A stretch of 64,000 nt of DNA from Mesorhizobium sp. ORS 3324 (GCA_000824825.2 LM655204.1:1-64000), one strand, 5' to 3'; shown: positions 25,168-34,295, counted from the stretch's first letter. Made by a program: numbers and translations. Notes: a model not told the origin generated them from the sequence alone.

Positions 25168-26172
25168 CTACTTCGCCTGCCAGGCGTACCAGCGCGTGGC
25201 GATCTCGTCGCGATGCTCGGCCCAGTAGTTCATGTCGAGGTTGATCTGGCCCTCGACATGTGCGTCGGGCAGACCCTTGACCACGTCGGCGGGCATCTCT
25301 GCCTTGGCCTTAGTATTGATCGGCGCGTAGCCACTCGCCTCGGCAAATTTCGCCTGGCCGGTCGGGCTGGTCGCGGCGGCGAGAAACTTCATGGCGGCGT
25401 CCTTGTTCTTGGCGCCCTTCGGCACGACGAGGACGTCGGCTGCGGTGAGGTTCTGGTTCCAGGAGACCCCGACATCGGCGCCGTCCTTCTCGAGCGCGAA
25501 GACGCGGCCGTTCCAGAGCTGGCCGAAGGCCGCTTCGCCCGAGGCGATCAGCTGCTGCGATTCAGCACCGCCGCCCCACCAGACGATGTCGGACTTGATG
25601 GTGTCGAGCTTTTTGAAGGCGCGGTCGAGGTCGAGCGGATAGAGCTTGTCGGCCGGCACGCCGTCGGCAAGCAGCGCGATCTCGATCACTCCTGGCGCCG
25701 ACCATTTGTAGAAGGTGCGCTTGCCAGGGAATTTCTTGGTGTCGAACATGTCGGCCCAGCTTGCCGGCTCGCCGGTCACGGCGCCCTTGTTCCAGGCGAG
25801 CACGAAGGAATAGTAGAAGCTGCCGACGGCGTTCTCGTTCGAGAAGCGCGGGTCGAGATCGGCCTTCGGCACGGCAGCGAAATCGATCGGCTCGAGCAAC
25901 CCGTCCTTGGCCGCCTTGATGGCGAAGTCCATCTCGACGTCGACGACGTCCCAGGTGACGTTCTTGGCGTCGACCATGGCCTTCAGCTTGCCGTAGTCGG
26001 TCGGCCCGTCCTGCAGCACCTTGATGCCGGACGAAGCGGCGAAGGGCTCGGCCCAGGATTTGGTCTGGGCTTCCTGGGTCGTTCCGCCCCAACTGGTGAA
26101 CACCATCTCGTCGGCCTTGGCCGCAGTGGTCGCCATCAACCCGGCAAGGAGGCCGGCGAAAATCAGTTTCAT
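25168..26172 (-). CDS. Extracellular solute-binding protein (PotD-like, family 1)
   Basis: A 334-residue periplasmic protein with a signal peptide (MKLIFAGLLAGLMATTAAKA, probable cleavage after residue 20). The mature start MVFTSWGGTTQEAQ and the later GAESQQLIASGEAAFGQLW match spermidine/putrescine-type binding proteins. It delivers the ligand to the permeases encoded next. Because the operon also encodes a flavin monooxygenase system and an aldehyde dehydrogenase, the ligand is probably an organic amine or heterocycle that is then oxidised; this is inference. Confidence 0.9.
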   Translation of the reverse strand: MKLIFAGLLAGLMATTAAKADEMVFTSWGGTTQEAQTKSWAEPFAASSGIKVLQDGPTDYGKLKAMVDAKNVTWDVVDVEMDFAIKAAKDGLLEPIDFAAVPKADLDPRFSNENAVGSFYYSFVLAWNKGAVTGEPASWADMFDTKKFPGKRTFYKWSAPGVIEIALLADGVPADKLYPLDLDRAFKKLDTIKSDIVWWGGGAESQQLIASGEAAFGQLWNGRVFALEKDGADVGVSWNQNLTAADVLVVPKGAKNKDAAMKFLAAATSPTGQAKFAEASGYAPINTKAKAEMPADVVKGLPDAHVEGQINLDMNYWAEHRDEIATRWYAWQAK

Positions 26173-26237
26173 GTCATTCTCCTCTGATTGGTTGTTCCAT
26201 TTCTTGTTCTTGTCAGTCCAACCTTCGTCAGGCCATT

Positions 26238-27713
26238 TCAGCGCATGACGAAGGGATCGGGGATCGGGTCGTCCGAGGTGCGGATCCAGACCGATTTCGA
26301 GCGCGTGTAGTCGCGGATGGCGTCGAGCCCGCCTTCGCGGCCGAGGCCGGAGAGGCCGTAGCCGCCGAAGGAAACCAGCGGCGAGACGGCGCGATAGGTG
26401 TTGACCCAGACGACGCCGGCATGGATGCCGCGCGCCATGCGATGCGCCTTGGCGAGATTCGAGGTAAAGACGCCGGATGCGAGACCGAAGGGCGTGTCGT
26501 TGGCTAAAGCCAGTGCCTCAGCCTCGCTGTCGAAGGCAATCGCGCTGAGCACCGGACCGAACAGTTCCTCGCGGACGCAGGCAAGAGACTGGTCCTGCGC
26601 CTCGATGATCGTCGGGGCGTAGTAGTAGCCGTGAGCCTTTTCCTTCGGCCGCGAGCCGCCGGTGACCAGGTGGCCGCCCGCTGCCACGCTCTCCGCGACG
26701 ATCGCCTCGATCCGCTCGCGCTGGCGCGACGTCGCCAGCGGACCCATCTCGGTCGCGGGGTCCTGCGGGTCACCGATGACGATTGTCTCGGCCTTGCGCT
26801 TCAGCCGTGCCAGGAACTCGTCCTTGACCGAACGCTCAACCAAAAGCCGCGAGCCGGCGACGCAGCTCTGGCCAGTGGCCGCGAAGATGCCGGCGACGAC
26901 TGCATTGGCGGCGCTGTCGAGATCGGCGTCGGCGAAGACGACGACTGGGCTTTTGCCGCCGAGCTCAAGCGTCGTGTAGGCGAGGTTCTCGGCCGTATTG
27001 GCGACGATCCGCCGAGCGGTCAAAGGACCGCCGGTGAAGGCGACGCGGGTGACCAGCGGATGACTGGTCAGGCGATGGCCGCAATCATGCCCGAAGCCGG
27101 TGATGATGTTGACGCTGCCGGCTGGAAAGCCGGCTTCGCTAACCAACTCGGCGAAAGCGAGCAGCGGCGCCGGGCCATCCTCGGAAGCCTTGAGCACGAC
27201 GGTGCAGCCGGCGGCCAGCGCCGGACCGAGTTTCACGGCCGACAGGAAGAGCTGCGAGTTCCAGGGAACGACGGCCGCGACGACGCCGATCGGCTCGGGC
27301 CGCACCGTCACTTCGATGTCGGGTTTGTCGATCGGGATGAAGGCGCCTTCATGCTTGTCGGCCAGCCCGCCGTAGTAGCGGTAGTAGTCGCCGACATAGG
27401 CGATCTGAGCACGCGTCTCGCGGATGATCTTGCCGGTGTCGCGCGTCTCAAGTTCGGCCAGGCGGCCGGCATTGGCGGCAACAAGATCGCCGAGCCTGAC
27501 CAACAGTTTTCCACGCGCGGTCGCTGTCATCGCGGCCCACGGACCGGAGCGCAGCGCCCGGTGCGCGGCCTCCACGGCGCGGTCGACATCGGCAATGGAC
27601 GCGGCCGGCATCGTCGCCCAGGGCAGGCCCGTCGACGGGTCGATGCTGTCGAAGGTGGAGGCGGCTTCGGCGAACTGGCCGTCTATATAGTTCCTGAAGG
27701 CGGTGCTGCTCAT
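26238..27713 (-). CDS. Aldehyde dehydrogenase family protein
   Basis: A 491-residue NAD(P)-dependent aldehyde dehydrogenase. Catalytic Asn152 (PWNSQ), Glu250 (LELGGKSP) and Cys284 (GQSCVAGSR) are all present, and the length is normal for the family. It oxidises an aldehyde to an acid in the cytoplasm. Its start overlaps the end of the upstream luciferase-like gene by four bases. It probably handles the aldehyde released by that monooxygenase. Confidence 0.93.
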   Translation of the reverse strand: MSSTAFRNYIDGQFAEAASTFDSIDPSTGLPWATMPAASIADVDRAVEAAHRALRSGPWAAMTATARGKLLVRLGDLVAANAGRLAELETRDTGKIIRETRAQIAYVGDYYRYYGGLADKHEGAFIPIDKPDIEVTVRPEPIGVVAAVVPWNSQLFLSAVKLGPALAAGCTVVLKASEDGPAPLLAFAELVSEAGFPAGSVNIITGFGHDCGHRLTSHPLVTRVAFTGGPLTARRIVANTAENLAYTTLELGGKSPVVVFADADLDSAANAVVAGIFAATGQSCVAGSRLLVERSVKDEFLARLKRKAETIVIGDPQDPATEMGPLATSRQRERIEAIVAESVAAGGHLVTGGSRPKEKAHGYYYAPTIIEAQDQSLACVREELFGPVLSAIAFDSEAEALALANDTPFGLASGVFTSNLAKAHRMARGIHAGVVWVNTYRAVSPLVSFGGYGLSGLGREGGLDAIRDYTRSKSVWIRTSDDPIPDPFVMR

Positions 27714-28762
27714 CGCGACCCTGCCCCCTGGAAGGCCGGCATCACCTTGTCGATGAACAGCTGCAGCGACTTCTTCTTGCGCTCATGCGAGAGGCCGCTA
27801 TCGATCCAGATCGAGTACTGGTCGTAGCCTTGCGCTTCGTAGGTCTTCAGCCTGGCGATCACCTCGTCGGCCTCGCCGATTACCAGGTTCTGCCGGATCT
27901 TGTCGGGCGCGTATTGCGGCATGGCCGCGATCTCTTCCTCGGTCAGCGGCTCCAATACGCCCTGATGAACAGGCTTCTTGTTCTGGAACCAGGCGCCGAA
28001 CTGGCAGTAGAAGTGCGACAGGTCCCGCGTCAGACGATCGGCGTCGGCCGCATCCTCGGCCACAAAGGTGTGCATCAGGAGCATGATTTCCGGCCGCACG
28101 ATGTCAGGGTGGGCCGCGCAGGCGGCGTTGAAGCGCTCCATCAGGCTCGCCACCTCGCCGTCGCCGGAGGCGAGCGGCGTCACCTGGACCTGGCATTTGT
28201 TGGCCACCGCAAAGTCGTGCGAGTTCGGATCGCGGGCCGCCACCCAGATTGGCGGGTAGGGTCTTTGCAAGGGCTTGGGCGAGGAGGTGGTCGGCGGAAA
28301 CTGCCAGAACTCGCCGGTATGCTCGTAGTCGCCGTCCCAGAGGCCGCGGATCGCCGGGATCATCTCGCGCATGCGCTGGCCGGCGCCCCAGGCATCGAGC
28401 CCCGGGAAGACACGCTGATACTCGTAGCTGTAGGCGCCGCGCGCGATGCCCAAATCCAGCCTGCCGCCGGTGATGACATCAGCCATCGCCGCCTCGCCGG
28501 CGAGTTTGATCGGATGCCAGAAGGGCGCGATGATCGTGCCCGTGCCGAGGCGGATGGTTTTCGTCTTCGCGGCGAGGTAGGCGATGTTGATGAACGGGTT
28601 CGGCGAGATGGTGAATTCCATCCCGTGATGCTCGCCGATCCACGCCGTCTCGAAACCCGCCGCTTCCGCCAGCAGGACAAGCTCTCCCAGTTCCGCCAGC
28701 AATTCGGAGTGCGGCTTGACCAGGTCCGAGCGCTCCATATGGACGAAAAGCGAAAATTTCAT
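27710..28762 (-). CDS. LLM class flavin-dependent oxidoreductase
   Basis: A 350-residue luciferase-like TIM-barrel monooxygenase. The start MKFSLFVHMERSD, the EHHGMEF segment and RLGTGTIIAPFWHP are typical of bacterial luciferase and alkanesulfonate monooxygenase relatives. The ATG at 28762 was chosen because the family begins with this strand; the frame stays open for about 100 codons upstream but there reads antisense-like sequence. It uses reduced FMN, which the flavin reductase domain encoded next to it could supply. Substrate unknown. Confidence 0.9.
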   Translation of the reverse strand: MKFSLFVHMERSDLVKPHSELLAELGELVLLAEAAGFETAWIGEHHGMEFTISPNPFINIAYLAAKTKTIRLGTGTIIAPFWHPIKLAGEAAMADVITGGRLDLGIARGAYSYEYQRVFPGLDAWGAGQRMREMIPAIRGLWDGDYEHTGEFWQFPPTTSSPKPLQRPYPPIWVAARDPNSHDFAVANKCQVQVTPLASGDGEVASLMERFNAACAAHPDIVRPEIMLLMHTFVAEDAADADRLTRDLSHFYCQFGAWFQNKKPVHQGVLEPLTEEEIAAMPQYAPDKIRQNLVIGEADEVIARLKTYEAQGYDQYSIWIDSGLSHERKKKSLQLFIDKVMPAFQGAGSR

Positions 28763-28767
28763 CGGTC

Positions 28768-30591
28768 TCACCGCTGGCCGGAATGGAGTGGGGCGGAATG
28801 GAGTGGCGCCGACGGCGCCGGCTTGGCGAGCGGCCGGACCTCGCCTTCGGCCTCGTTGCCTACATAGACGCCGAACGTGTCCTCGGCACGTTCGCGCACG
28901 TAGCGGGCAAGCATCGAGCGGACAGCCGGGTCGGCGATCTTCAATGCGGCGATCCGCTCGATCTCGACAAAGCGGATCCGGCCATCGCCGGAGACGGGAG
29001 CATCCACCGTTCCGCGATAATAGACATGGGTGCGCGCGGCGTCCGTCGCGTCGTCCCATACCGCGTAGAGGAAGCCGAGCTCGGCATCGATCGCCCTGGC
29101 GGCAAGTTTTCCCCTGAGGCTGCGCGCATCGTTCGCGGCACCAAGGCCGCGACCGGCCGGCAGTTGGTAGGATCCCTCGGCGGTTTCGAAGAAGAGCACG
29201 CGCCCTTCATTCTCAAGGATGGCGCCGACCTCGGTTCCGGGCGGAGCCGCAGCCGCAAGCGCTTCCTGGCTGAGGCCCGGCGTGACATAGGCGCCCCGGC
29301 AGTAACCGAGAGGCTGGGTGCCATTGTGCGTGAAGTCATGGACGCGGCCAATGAGGATCGAATGATCGCCGGCATCGACCAACTGCTCCATTTCGCAATC
29401 GAACACCGCGACCGATCCCTCGATCAGCGGATTGCCGGTCTGCCCGGGTTGCCACGCCACGGACGCGAACTTGTCGGCGGCCTTCGACGCGAAGATGCCG
29501 GACGCGGCTTTCTGGGCTTCCGCCAGGATGTTGATGGCGAAGCCCCTGGAGGTCGAGAAAGCCTGATGCCCAAGCGCTTTCTTGGCGATGCAGACCAGCA
29601 CCAGCGGCGGATCGAGCGAGACTGAGGTGAAGGAGTTGGCGGTGAAGCCGCGCGGATCCCCTGTTTCGTCGATGGTGGTGACGATCGTGACGCCCGTCAG
29701 GAACGAGCCCAGCGCGCGACGGAACTCCATGGCGTCGAACGTGGGGGCGTCGAACGCCGAACCCGCCTCGGCGCTTGCGGGAACATCTGCCACCTGATCG
29801 AGAAAGGCCGTGATGCGTCGAGTCACTTTTTGCGGCGAAGCGATCGTCATCATGTGCTTTTCGCCGGCGAGCACCAGGCATTGTCCGGCCCTTGCGAGCC
29901 GCGCCATCGCGGCCGACATGGCGGGCGTGGAGTTGCGATCTTCCGAGCCGGTCATAAACAGCACCGGTGCCGCGAGATCGGCCAGACGATCGGCGTGCGC
30001 GGTATCGGCGCTGGCAAAGAGGCGGTAGGTGCGGGCATAACCTTCGGGATCGACGCTTTCGAGAGCAGTGCGGGCCGTCGCGGCCGCGCCTGCCAGCGCC
30101 GGCGGGATCGGATTGCCGAACCAGCGGGCGATCGTGGCGGCAATCGCCGACGGATCGCCGGGGCCGCCAAGTGCTGCCGCCCGTTCGCGCACCGCTTGCG
30201 CAAGTTCGGGCGGGCGACGGAATACGGCGTTGAGGCAGACGAGCGAACCGACCCGCGACGGGGCGCGGAGCGCGAGCTCTTGCGCGACCAGCGCACCCAT
30301 CGAGTGCCCGACAACGGCTACGCGATCGAGGCCGAGATGATCGAGCAGGCGGATCGCCTGATCGGCGAAGTCGGAGAGGTCGGCATTCTCCGGAGGCAAA
30401 GGCGAAGCGCCATGGCCGAGCATGTCGATGGCGATGACGTCGAAACGGTCCTGCATGGCTTCGATCTGCGGTTGCCAGATCGCGGCATCCATGCCGACGC
30501 CGTGGATGAACAGGGCCGGCACGCCCGACCCGGCGCGGATGAAGCCGGTGCCGTCGGGGGCTTTGCTGCGGATCGTCGCGGCGTCAGCCAT
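28768..30591 (-). CDS. Three-part fusion: alpha/beta hydrolase, flavin reductase domain, Nudix-like C-terminal region
   Basis: A 607-residue protein. Residues 1-270 are an alpha/beta hydrolase with nucleophile Ser97 (GHSMG), Asp217 and His246. From Met288 to about 445 is a flavin-reductase-like FMN-binding domain (FRRALGSFLTGVTIVTT, GFTANSFTSVSLDPPLVLV). The remaining 160 residues look Nudix-like (GRVLFFETAEGSYQLPAG) but lack a complete Nudix box. A flavin reductase beside an LLM monooxygenase makes a two-component system, and the hydrolase may open an ester, lactone or amide product. The ATG at 30591 is preferred to a TTG four codons earlier. It overlaps the DUF1185 gene by eight bases. Confidence 0.85.
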   Translation of the reverse strand: MADAATIRSKAPDGTGFIRAGSGVPALFIHGVGMDAAIWQPQIEAMQDRFDVIAIDMLGHGASPLPPENADLSDFADQAIRLLDHLGLDRVAVVGHSMGALVAQELALRAPSRVGSLVCLNAVFRRPPELAQAVRERAAALGGPGDPSAIAATIARWFGNPIPPALAGAAATARTALESVDPEGYARTYRLFASADTAHADRLADLAAPVLFMTGSEDRNSTPAMSAAMARLARAGQCLVLAGEKHMMTIASPQKVTRRITAFLDQVADVPASAEAGSAFDAPTFDAMEFRRALGSFLTGVTIVTTIDETGDPRGFTANSFTSVSLDPPLVLVCIAKKALGHQAFSTSRGFAINILAEAQKAASGIFASKAADKFASVAWQPGQTGNPLIEGSVAVFDCEMEQLVDAGDHSILIGRVHDFTHNGTQPLGYCRGAYVTPGLSQEALAAAAPPGTEVGAILENEGRVLFFETAEGSYQLPAGRGLGAANDARSLRGKLAARAIDAELGFLYAVWDDATDAARTHVYYRGTVDAPVSGDGRIRFVEIERIAALKIADPAVRSMLARYVRERAEDTFGVYVGNEAEGEVRPLAKPAPSAPLHSAPLHSGQR

Positions 30592-31171
30592 GCAGGTCTC
30601 CAAGCTCCTTCAAATCCTGGTAGCGGTCCCCGATGCGGTGATGCGGGCGGCCGCCGATGGACGCGCCGAGCGCCACCACCAGCTCGTCGGGCGCGGGCGC
30701 GTCGCCGATCTGGAAATGCACGGTCAGATAATGCGAGCGGCGGCCTTCGTCGTTCTTGTCCATCAGCGGGATCATGATCGGCGTGTTCGGACCGCCGCGC
30801 AGATTGGTGAAAGCAAGGTAGGTCTTGGCGCCGACGGCGCGGCGATAGTGATTGCCGAAATGCAGCGTGTGGATCAGCGCCGAGGCATGCTCGACCTCGC
30901 CCGACGTGCCGCAGATCGCGGCCTTGCCGTAGCCTTCGATCGCTTCGCCCGAGCCCGCCACGCCGATGATCTCGTTGGTCAGCGTTTCGCCGAGCACCGG
31001 CGCGAAGGCGCGGATCTCCGGCGAGAGGTCCTCGGTGAAACCGCGGCCGGCCCACGGGTTGGTGAGCACTGCGGCGACGCCAATCAGGCGCAAAGGCCGC
31101 GGGGCCGCCTTGCTGCCCTCGATCAGCGTGTTCTCGGTATAGGTCACAACCTTTCGAATGGCCGGCTGCAT
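30584..31171 (-). CDS. Amino acid synthesis family protein (DUF1185)
   Basis: A 195-residue protein matching the DUF1185/AA_synth family (PF06684), as judged from RKVVTYTENTLIEGS, NPWAGRGF and GPGGAxI-like central text (GPNTPIMIPLMDKND). The biochemical function of the family is not established. The ATG at 31171 has GAGGAA upstream. It is the first gene of the minus-strand operon, divergent from the GntR regulator at 31311. DUF1185 genes often sit beside luciferase-like monooxygenases and flavin reductases, which agrees with this context. Confidence 0.8.
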   Translation of the reverse strand: MQPAIRKVVTYTENTLIEGSKAAPRPLRLIGVAAVLTNPWAGRGFTEDLSPEIRAFAPVLGETLTNEIIGVAGSGEAIEGYGKAAICGTSGEVEHASALIHTLHFGNHYRRAVGAKTYLAFTNLRGGPNTPIMIPLMDKNDEGRRSHYLTVHFQIGDAPAPDELVVALGASIGGRPHHRIGDRYQDLKELGDLHG

Positions 31172-31225
31172 GGAATTCCTCGGCTGGAGCCGCGCCCGCG
31201 GCCGCGTCGATTTTTGTGTCATCTT

Positions 31226-31237
31226 ATGGTATACCAT
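31226..31237. promoter_or_regulatory. Perfect palindrome between the DUF1185 operon and the GntR regulator (candidate operator)
   Basis: ATGGTATACCAT is a perfect 12-base palindrome 55 bases upstream of the DUF1185 start and 74 bases upstream of the GntR start. GntR/FCD regulators commonly bind TNGTNNNACNA-like palindromes, and TGGTATACCA fits. Autoregulation and control of the divergent operon by the adjacent regulator is therefore likely. Confidence 0.6.
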
Positions 31238-31310
31238 GATATGGAGTGCCACATGCCTTGTCAACTGGTCATGGAATCTGTTTTTGTGGTGCGGCTAGGG
31301 ATTCAGGAAA

Positions 31311-32042
31311 ATGGCTGACGACACGCTTCGCATCGACCGCTCCGCCAAGACGTTGAGGACGCTGGCGCTGGAGCGCATGCGCGAGGCGATCATGGATTTC
31401 CATTTCCAGCCCGGCGAGCGGCTGGTCGAGCGGCCACTCTGCAACCAGCTCGGGGTCAGCCGTTCGGTGGTGCGCGAGGTGTTGCGGCAGCTGGAGACCG
31501 AGGGCCTGGTGCAGATGATACCAGGGCACGGGCCGGCGGTGGCCAAGCCCGATCTCGGCCGGACCGACGAGATCTACGAGTTGCGCGCGTTGCTGGAAGG
31601 CATAGCGGCGAAAGCCTGCGCCGCCTCAGCTACCGACGATCAGATCGCCTTGCTCGATGCGACCCTGGCAAAGCTGCTCGAAGCATGGGCTTCGGGCGTG
31701 CCGGCCGAGGTGATGCGGGCGACGACCAAGTTCTACGAGGCGCTGTTCGAGTCGGCCGACAAACGCGTCGCGTGGGAGATCGTGAGCGGGCTCAACGTAC
31801 GCATCAATCAGCTGCGATCGATGACGATCGCCTCGGCGAACCGACGCGAGCCGGCGATCGCCGAAATGCACGAGATCATGGATGCTATCCGCTCACGCAA
31901 ACCGGAGGCGGCCGAGGCCGCCGCGCGTAGGCATGTCGAATCCGCCTGGAACATTGCCCGCACTGCGTTGCTGGTTTCAGGAGAGGGCAAAGCCGATCTC
32001 CTCGGCAGAGATGAGGCGCACAGCGGTCAGTCTTCTTTGTGA
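31311..32042 (+). CDS. GntR family transcriptional regulator (FCD domain)
   Basis: A 243-residue regulator. The winged-helix domain (about residues 10-80) includes FQPGERLVERPLCNQLGVSRSVVREVLRQLE, and the FCD effector domain runs from about 85 to 225. It lies divergent from the DUF1185 / monooxygenase / transporter operon and probably controls it. The translation ends in a region of degraded sequence, so the last residues may not be original. Confidence 0.9.
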   Translation: MADDTLRIDRSAKTLRTLALERMREAIMDFHFQPGERLVERPLCNQLGVSRSVVREVLRQLETEGLVQMIPGHGPAVAKPDLGRTDEIYELRALLEGIAAKACAASATDDQIALLDATLAKLLEAWASGVPAEVMRATTKFYEALFESADKRVAWEIVSGLNVRINQLRSMTIASANRREPAIAEMHEIMDAIRSRKPEAAEAAARRHVESAWNIARTALLVSGEGKADLLGRDEAHSGQSSL

Positions 32043-32500
32043 ACGGCAAAAAAGTAGACTGCTCCGTGCGGCGAACTAACCTCCGACAGTTTGGCGCACG
32101 GGCGCAGAAACGCGTCCAAGAACCTGTTCAAACCACAAGATTGCGGCTTCACCTTCTTTGCGAGTGATCTCATCGACGGTTCGCCGTCCAGCCACACGCT
32201 CGTTTGAGCATTTCCAACCTTATTGCCTGGCATCATTGTTGGAGGGATTGATGACGATGCCGTCGATGTTGGCGAAGAAGAACCGATTTTGGGGAAGTTT
32301 GCGGGCTTCAGCCAGGATGTCTTCTTCTGAAACGGCGTCGGGATTCGCCTCGATTTTTTGGCGTACCTCCTCAATGGCCGCCCGAACGTCTGGATCGTCG
32401 TATTGAGTTCCGCGATGCTGCGGGCATCCTGCGCGGTCGACACATAGGCCTTGTCGGGCAGTTGAAGCTTGGACAGGGTTTGAACCTGGCAACCTCACTT
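32043..32500 (-). pseudogene. Uncharacterised degraded reading frames
   Basis: On the minus strand one frame reads LSKLQLPDKAYVSTAQDARSIAEL, and the neighbouring frame continues YDDPDVRAAIEEVRQKIEA and LPQNRFFFANIDGIVINPSN before a stop near 32220. After that stop the same frame reads VDEITRKEGEAAILWFEQVLG. These stretches are protein-like and follow one another with a frameshift and a stop, as in a decayed gene. I do not recognise the family. It lies between the GntR gene and the FAD oxidase. Confidence 0.35.
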
Positions 32501-32575
32501 TCGAAGCCCTATCGACAGACGAACGGGGTTCATCGCTGTATTGGCGGTACCCTACTACTACTAGAGCGCCATATC

Positions 32576-33931
32576 CTAGGCGGGTGGTATGTTCAGGTTA
32601 TGATGGAAGATGTTGTTGGGGTCATAGCGCGTTTTCAACTGCCGCAGCCTTGCGAGGTTTTGACCGTAGGCGGCCGACGCCGCCACGCCGGCGTCCTCGT
32701 CTGCCCCCAAATAATTTGCATAGCGACGCTTGCCAGCAAAGGGCTCGAGGGCATCGAAGCTGGCGCGCGCCCAAGCGGTGGTGCGATCCGCAGAGGCCTT
32801 GTCCATCCATTGGCCAAGCACGAGCGTGTTGAATCCAATGTCACGGAGCGCGAAGGAGGTGGATTCTACCGGAACGCGCGACGCAGAGCCATGGAAACCT
32901 TCCAACAAGATCGAGCTTGTTGGAACCGGGCAGCGCTCATACGCAATCACGAGGGCCTCGACAGCATCGTCGTCAAGGCGCGGAAGGAACGTGGACTTCC
33001 AGTAGTTGAATGCGCCGGAAGGGAAGCCCGCGTCCAGCATTCCATTGAGGTCCACATAGGGTATTGGCCCTAACGCATCCACCGCTACGGTGCCAAAGCG
33101 CCGGATCTGGCGTCCAACGATCTCCGCATCTTCGGGTGAGCCGATATGACAGGAAACGATGGCAACGATCGGGGTGCCAGACCCGTCTGGCGCGGTAGTT
33201 AAGCCGGCGACTATCATAAGGTCGTCCGAGGCATTTTCAGCGAGGTCCCGGAACCCGCGAAGGACTTGTCTCGCCTCTCGGAATGGAAAGGCAACGATCC
33301 CTCCGAACACGACTGGGCCGACGGGATGCAGGCGGAACTCGAAGGAAGCGGCAACGCCGAAGTTGCCACCGCCGCCGCGGAGCGCCCAGAAGAGATCGGG
33401 ATTTGCGTCGGCGCTCGCCGTCACCACGGAACCGTCTGCGAGCACCAGATCGACGGAGATCAGATTGTCCAGCGCCATCCCGTATTTCGGCATAAGCCAT
33501 CCAAGGCCGCCGCCGAGGGTAAGTCCAGCAACACCAGTACTTCCAATCACCCCTCCAGTGGTCGCAAGACCATGTAACTGGGTCTCTCTATTTAACTCCC
33601 TCCAAGTCACCCCGCCCTCGACTACGGCCGTCCGGGCGGCAGCATTCACGTGAACTCCTTTCATCAAGGAGAGGTCGATCATAAGGCCATTGTCGACCAC
33701 CGCACGCCCAGCGACTTTGTGGCCGCCGCCGCGCACGCAAATCTCCAGACCGGTCGCTCGGGCGTAAAGGACAGCATCCACGATATCGGCAATACCTCGA
33801 CAACGGGCAATGACTGCGGGACGTCGGTCGACGAGGCCATTGTGTATCCTCCTTACCTCATCAAAAGTGGGCGCGCCGGGCTGGAGAACTGATCCGAGAA
33901 AATTGCGAGCAAGTTCTGTTTGGACTTCCAT
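32576..33931 (-). CDS. FAD-binding oxidoreductase (berberine-bridge / 6-hydroxynicotine oxidase-like)
   Basis: A 451-residue BBE-type flavoprotein. The FAD domain has CVRGGGHKVAGRAV, with a His that usually carries covalent FAD, then STGVAGLTLGGGLGWL and ALRGGGGNFGVAASFEFR. The C-terminal BBE motif YDPNNIFHHNLNIPP is intact. The second covalent (Cys) site of some relatives seems absent. The ATG at 33931 has AGGAGGGG upstream and is preferred to one 15 codons earlier. It stands alone, flanked by degraded sequence on both sides. Such enzymes oxidise alcohols, sugars or amines. Confidence 0.88.
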   Translation of the reverse strand: MEVQTELARNFLGSVLQPGAPTFDEVRRIHNGLVDRRPAVIARCRGIADIVDAVLYARATGLEICVRGGGHKVAGRAVVDNGLMIDLSLMKGVHVNAAARTAVVEGGVTWRELNRETQLHGLATTGGVIGSTGVAGLTLGGGLGWLMPKYGMALDNLISVDLVLADGSVVTASADANPDLFWALRGGGGNFGVAASFEFRLHPVGPVVFGGIVAFPFREARQVLRGFRDLAENASDDLMIVAGLTTAPDGSGTPIVAIVSCHIGSPEDAEIVGRQIRRFGTVAVDALGPIPYVDLNGMLDAGFPSGAFNYWKSTFLPRLDDDAVEALVIAYERCPVPTSSILLEGFHGSASRVPVESTSFALRDIGFNTLVLGQWMDKASADRTTAWARASFDALEPFAGKRRYANYLGADEDAGVAASAAYGQNLARLRQLKTRYDPNNIFHHNLNIPPA

Positions 33932-34209
33932 GACGCTTCCCCTCCTGTCAGGCGACCGCACTGCCGCGGAAGCCACGGTGAAACCGGCGCAGAAAGCGAA
34001 CGGTCCGAACGGTTCTACGTCGGAATTTATTAGCCAAGGGGATCATGATCCCGGCGACGATCCGATGCAACAGCTGACGTTGCCGCTGGATCCTAGTGCC
34101 CGAACCGCGCGGGCCAGGTTCTTACGCGCTTCAGCGGCAGGCTTGAACAATCTCATCTAAGCGCGCTCGCCAAAAACCTCAGCCTTGACGCGATGGGCCA
34201 TTCCGGATT

Positions 34210-34284
34210 TTGCGTGCCTTCCGCGGCGCCCTCAATCGCCACTGAGAACCCAGCGACGTCTGCGGCCATGATCGCGGCGAGGCA
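34210..34284 (-). pseudogene. Fragment of a second adenylate cyclase N-terminus
   Basis: The minus strand reads CLAAIMAADVAGFSVAIEG and then AAEGTQ. This matches the opening of class III cyclases (LAAIMAADVAGYSRLM..DEEGT), including the metal-binding Asp. Similarity stops after about 25 residues. It lies 11 bases beyond the stop of the intact cyclase gene at 34296, on the same strand, so the locus probably once held two cyclase genes in tandem. The rest of the gap 33932-34295 shows no gene. Confidence 0.55.
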
Positions 34285-34295
34285 GGCGCGTGGTG

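Noticed and set aside
25084..26187. 367-codon plus-strand open frame opposite the PotD-like gene
   Set aside because: The minus strand encodes a binding protein with signal peptide; the frame has no supporting feature.
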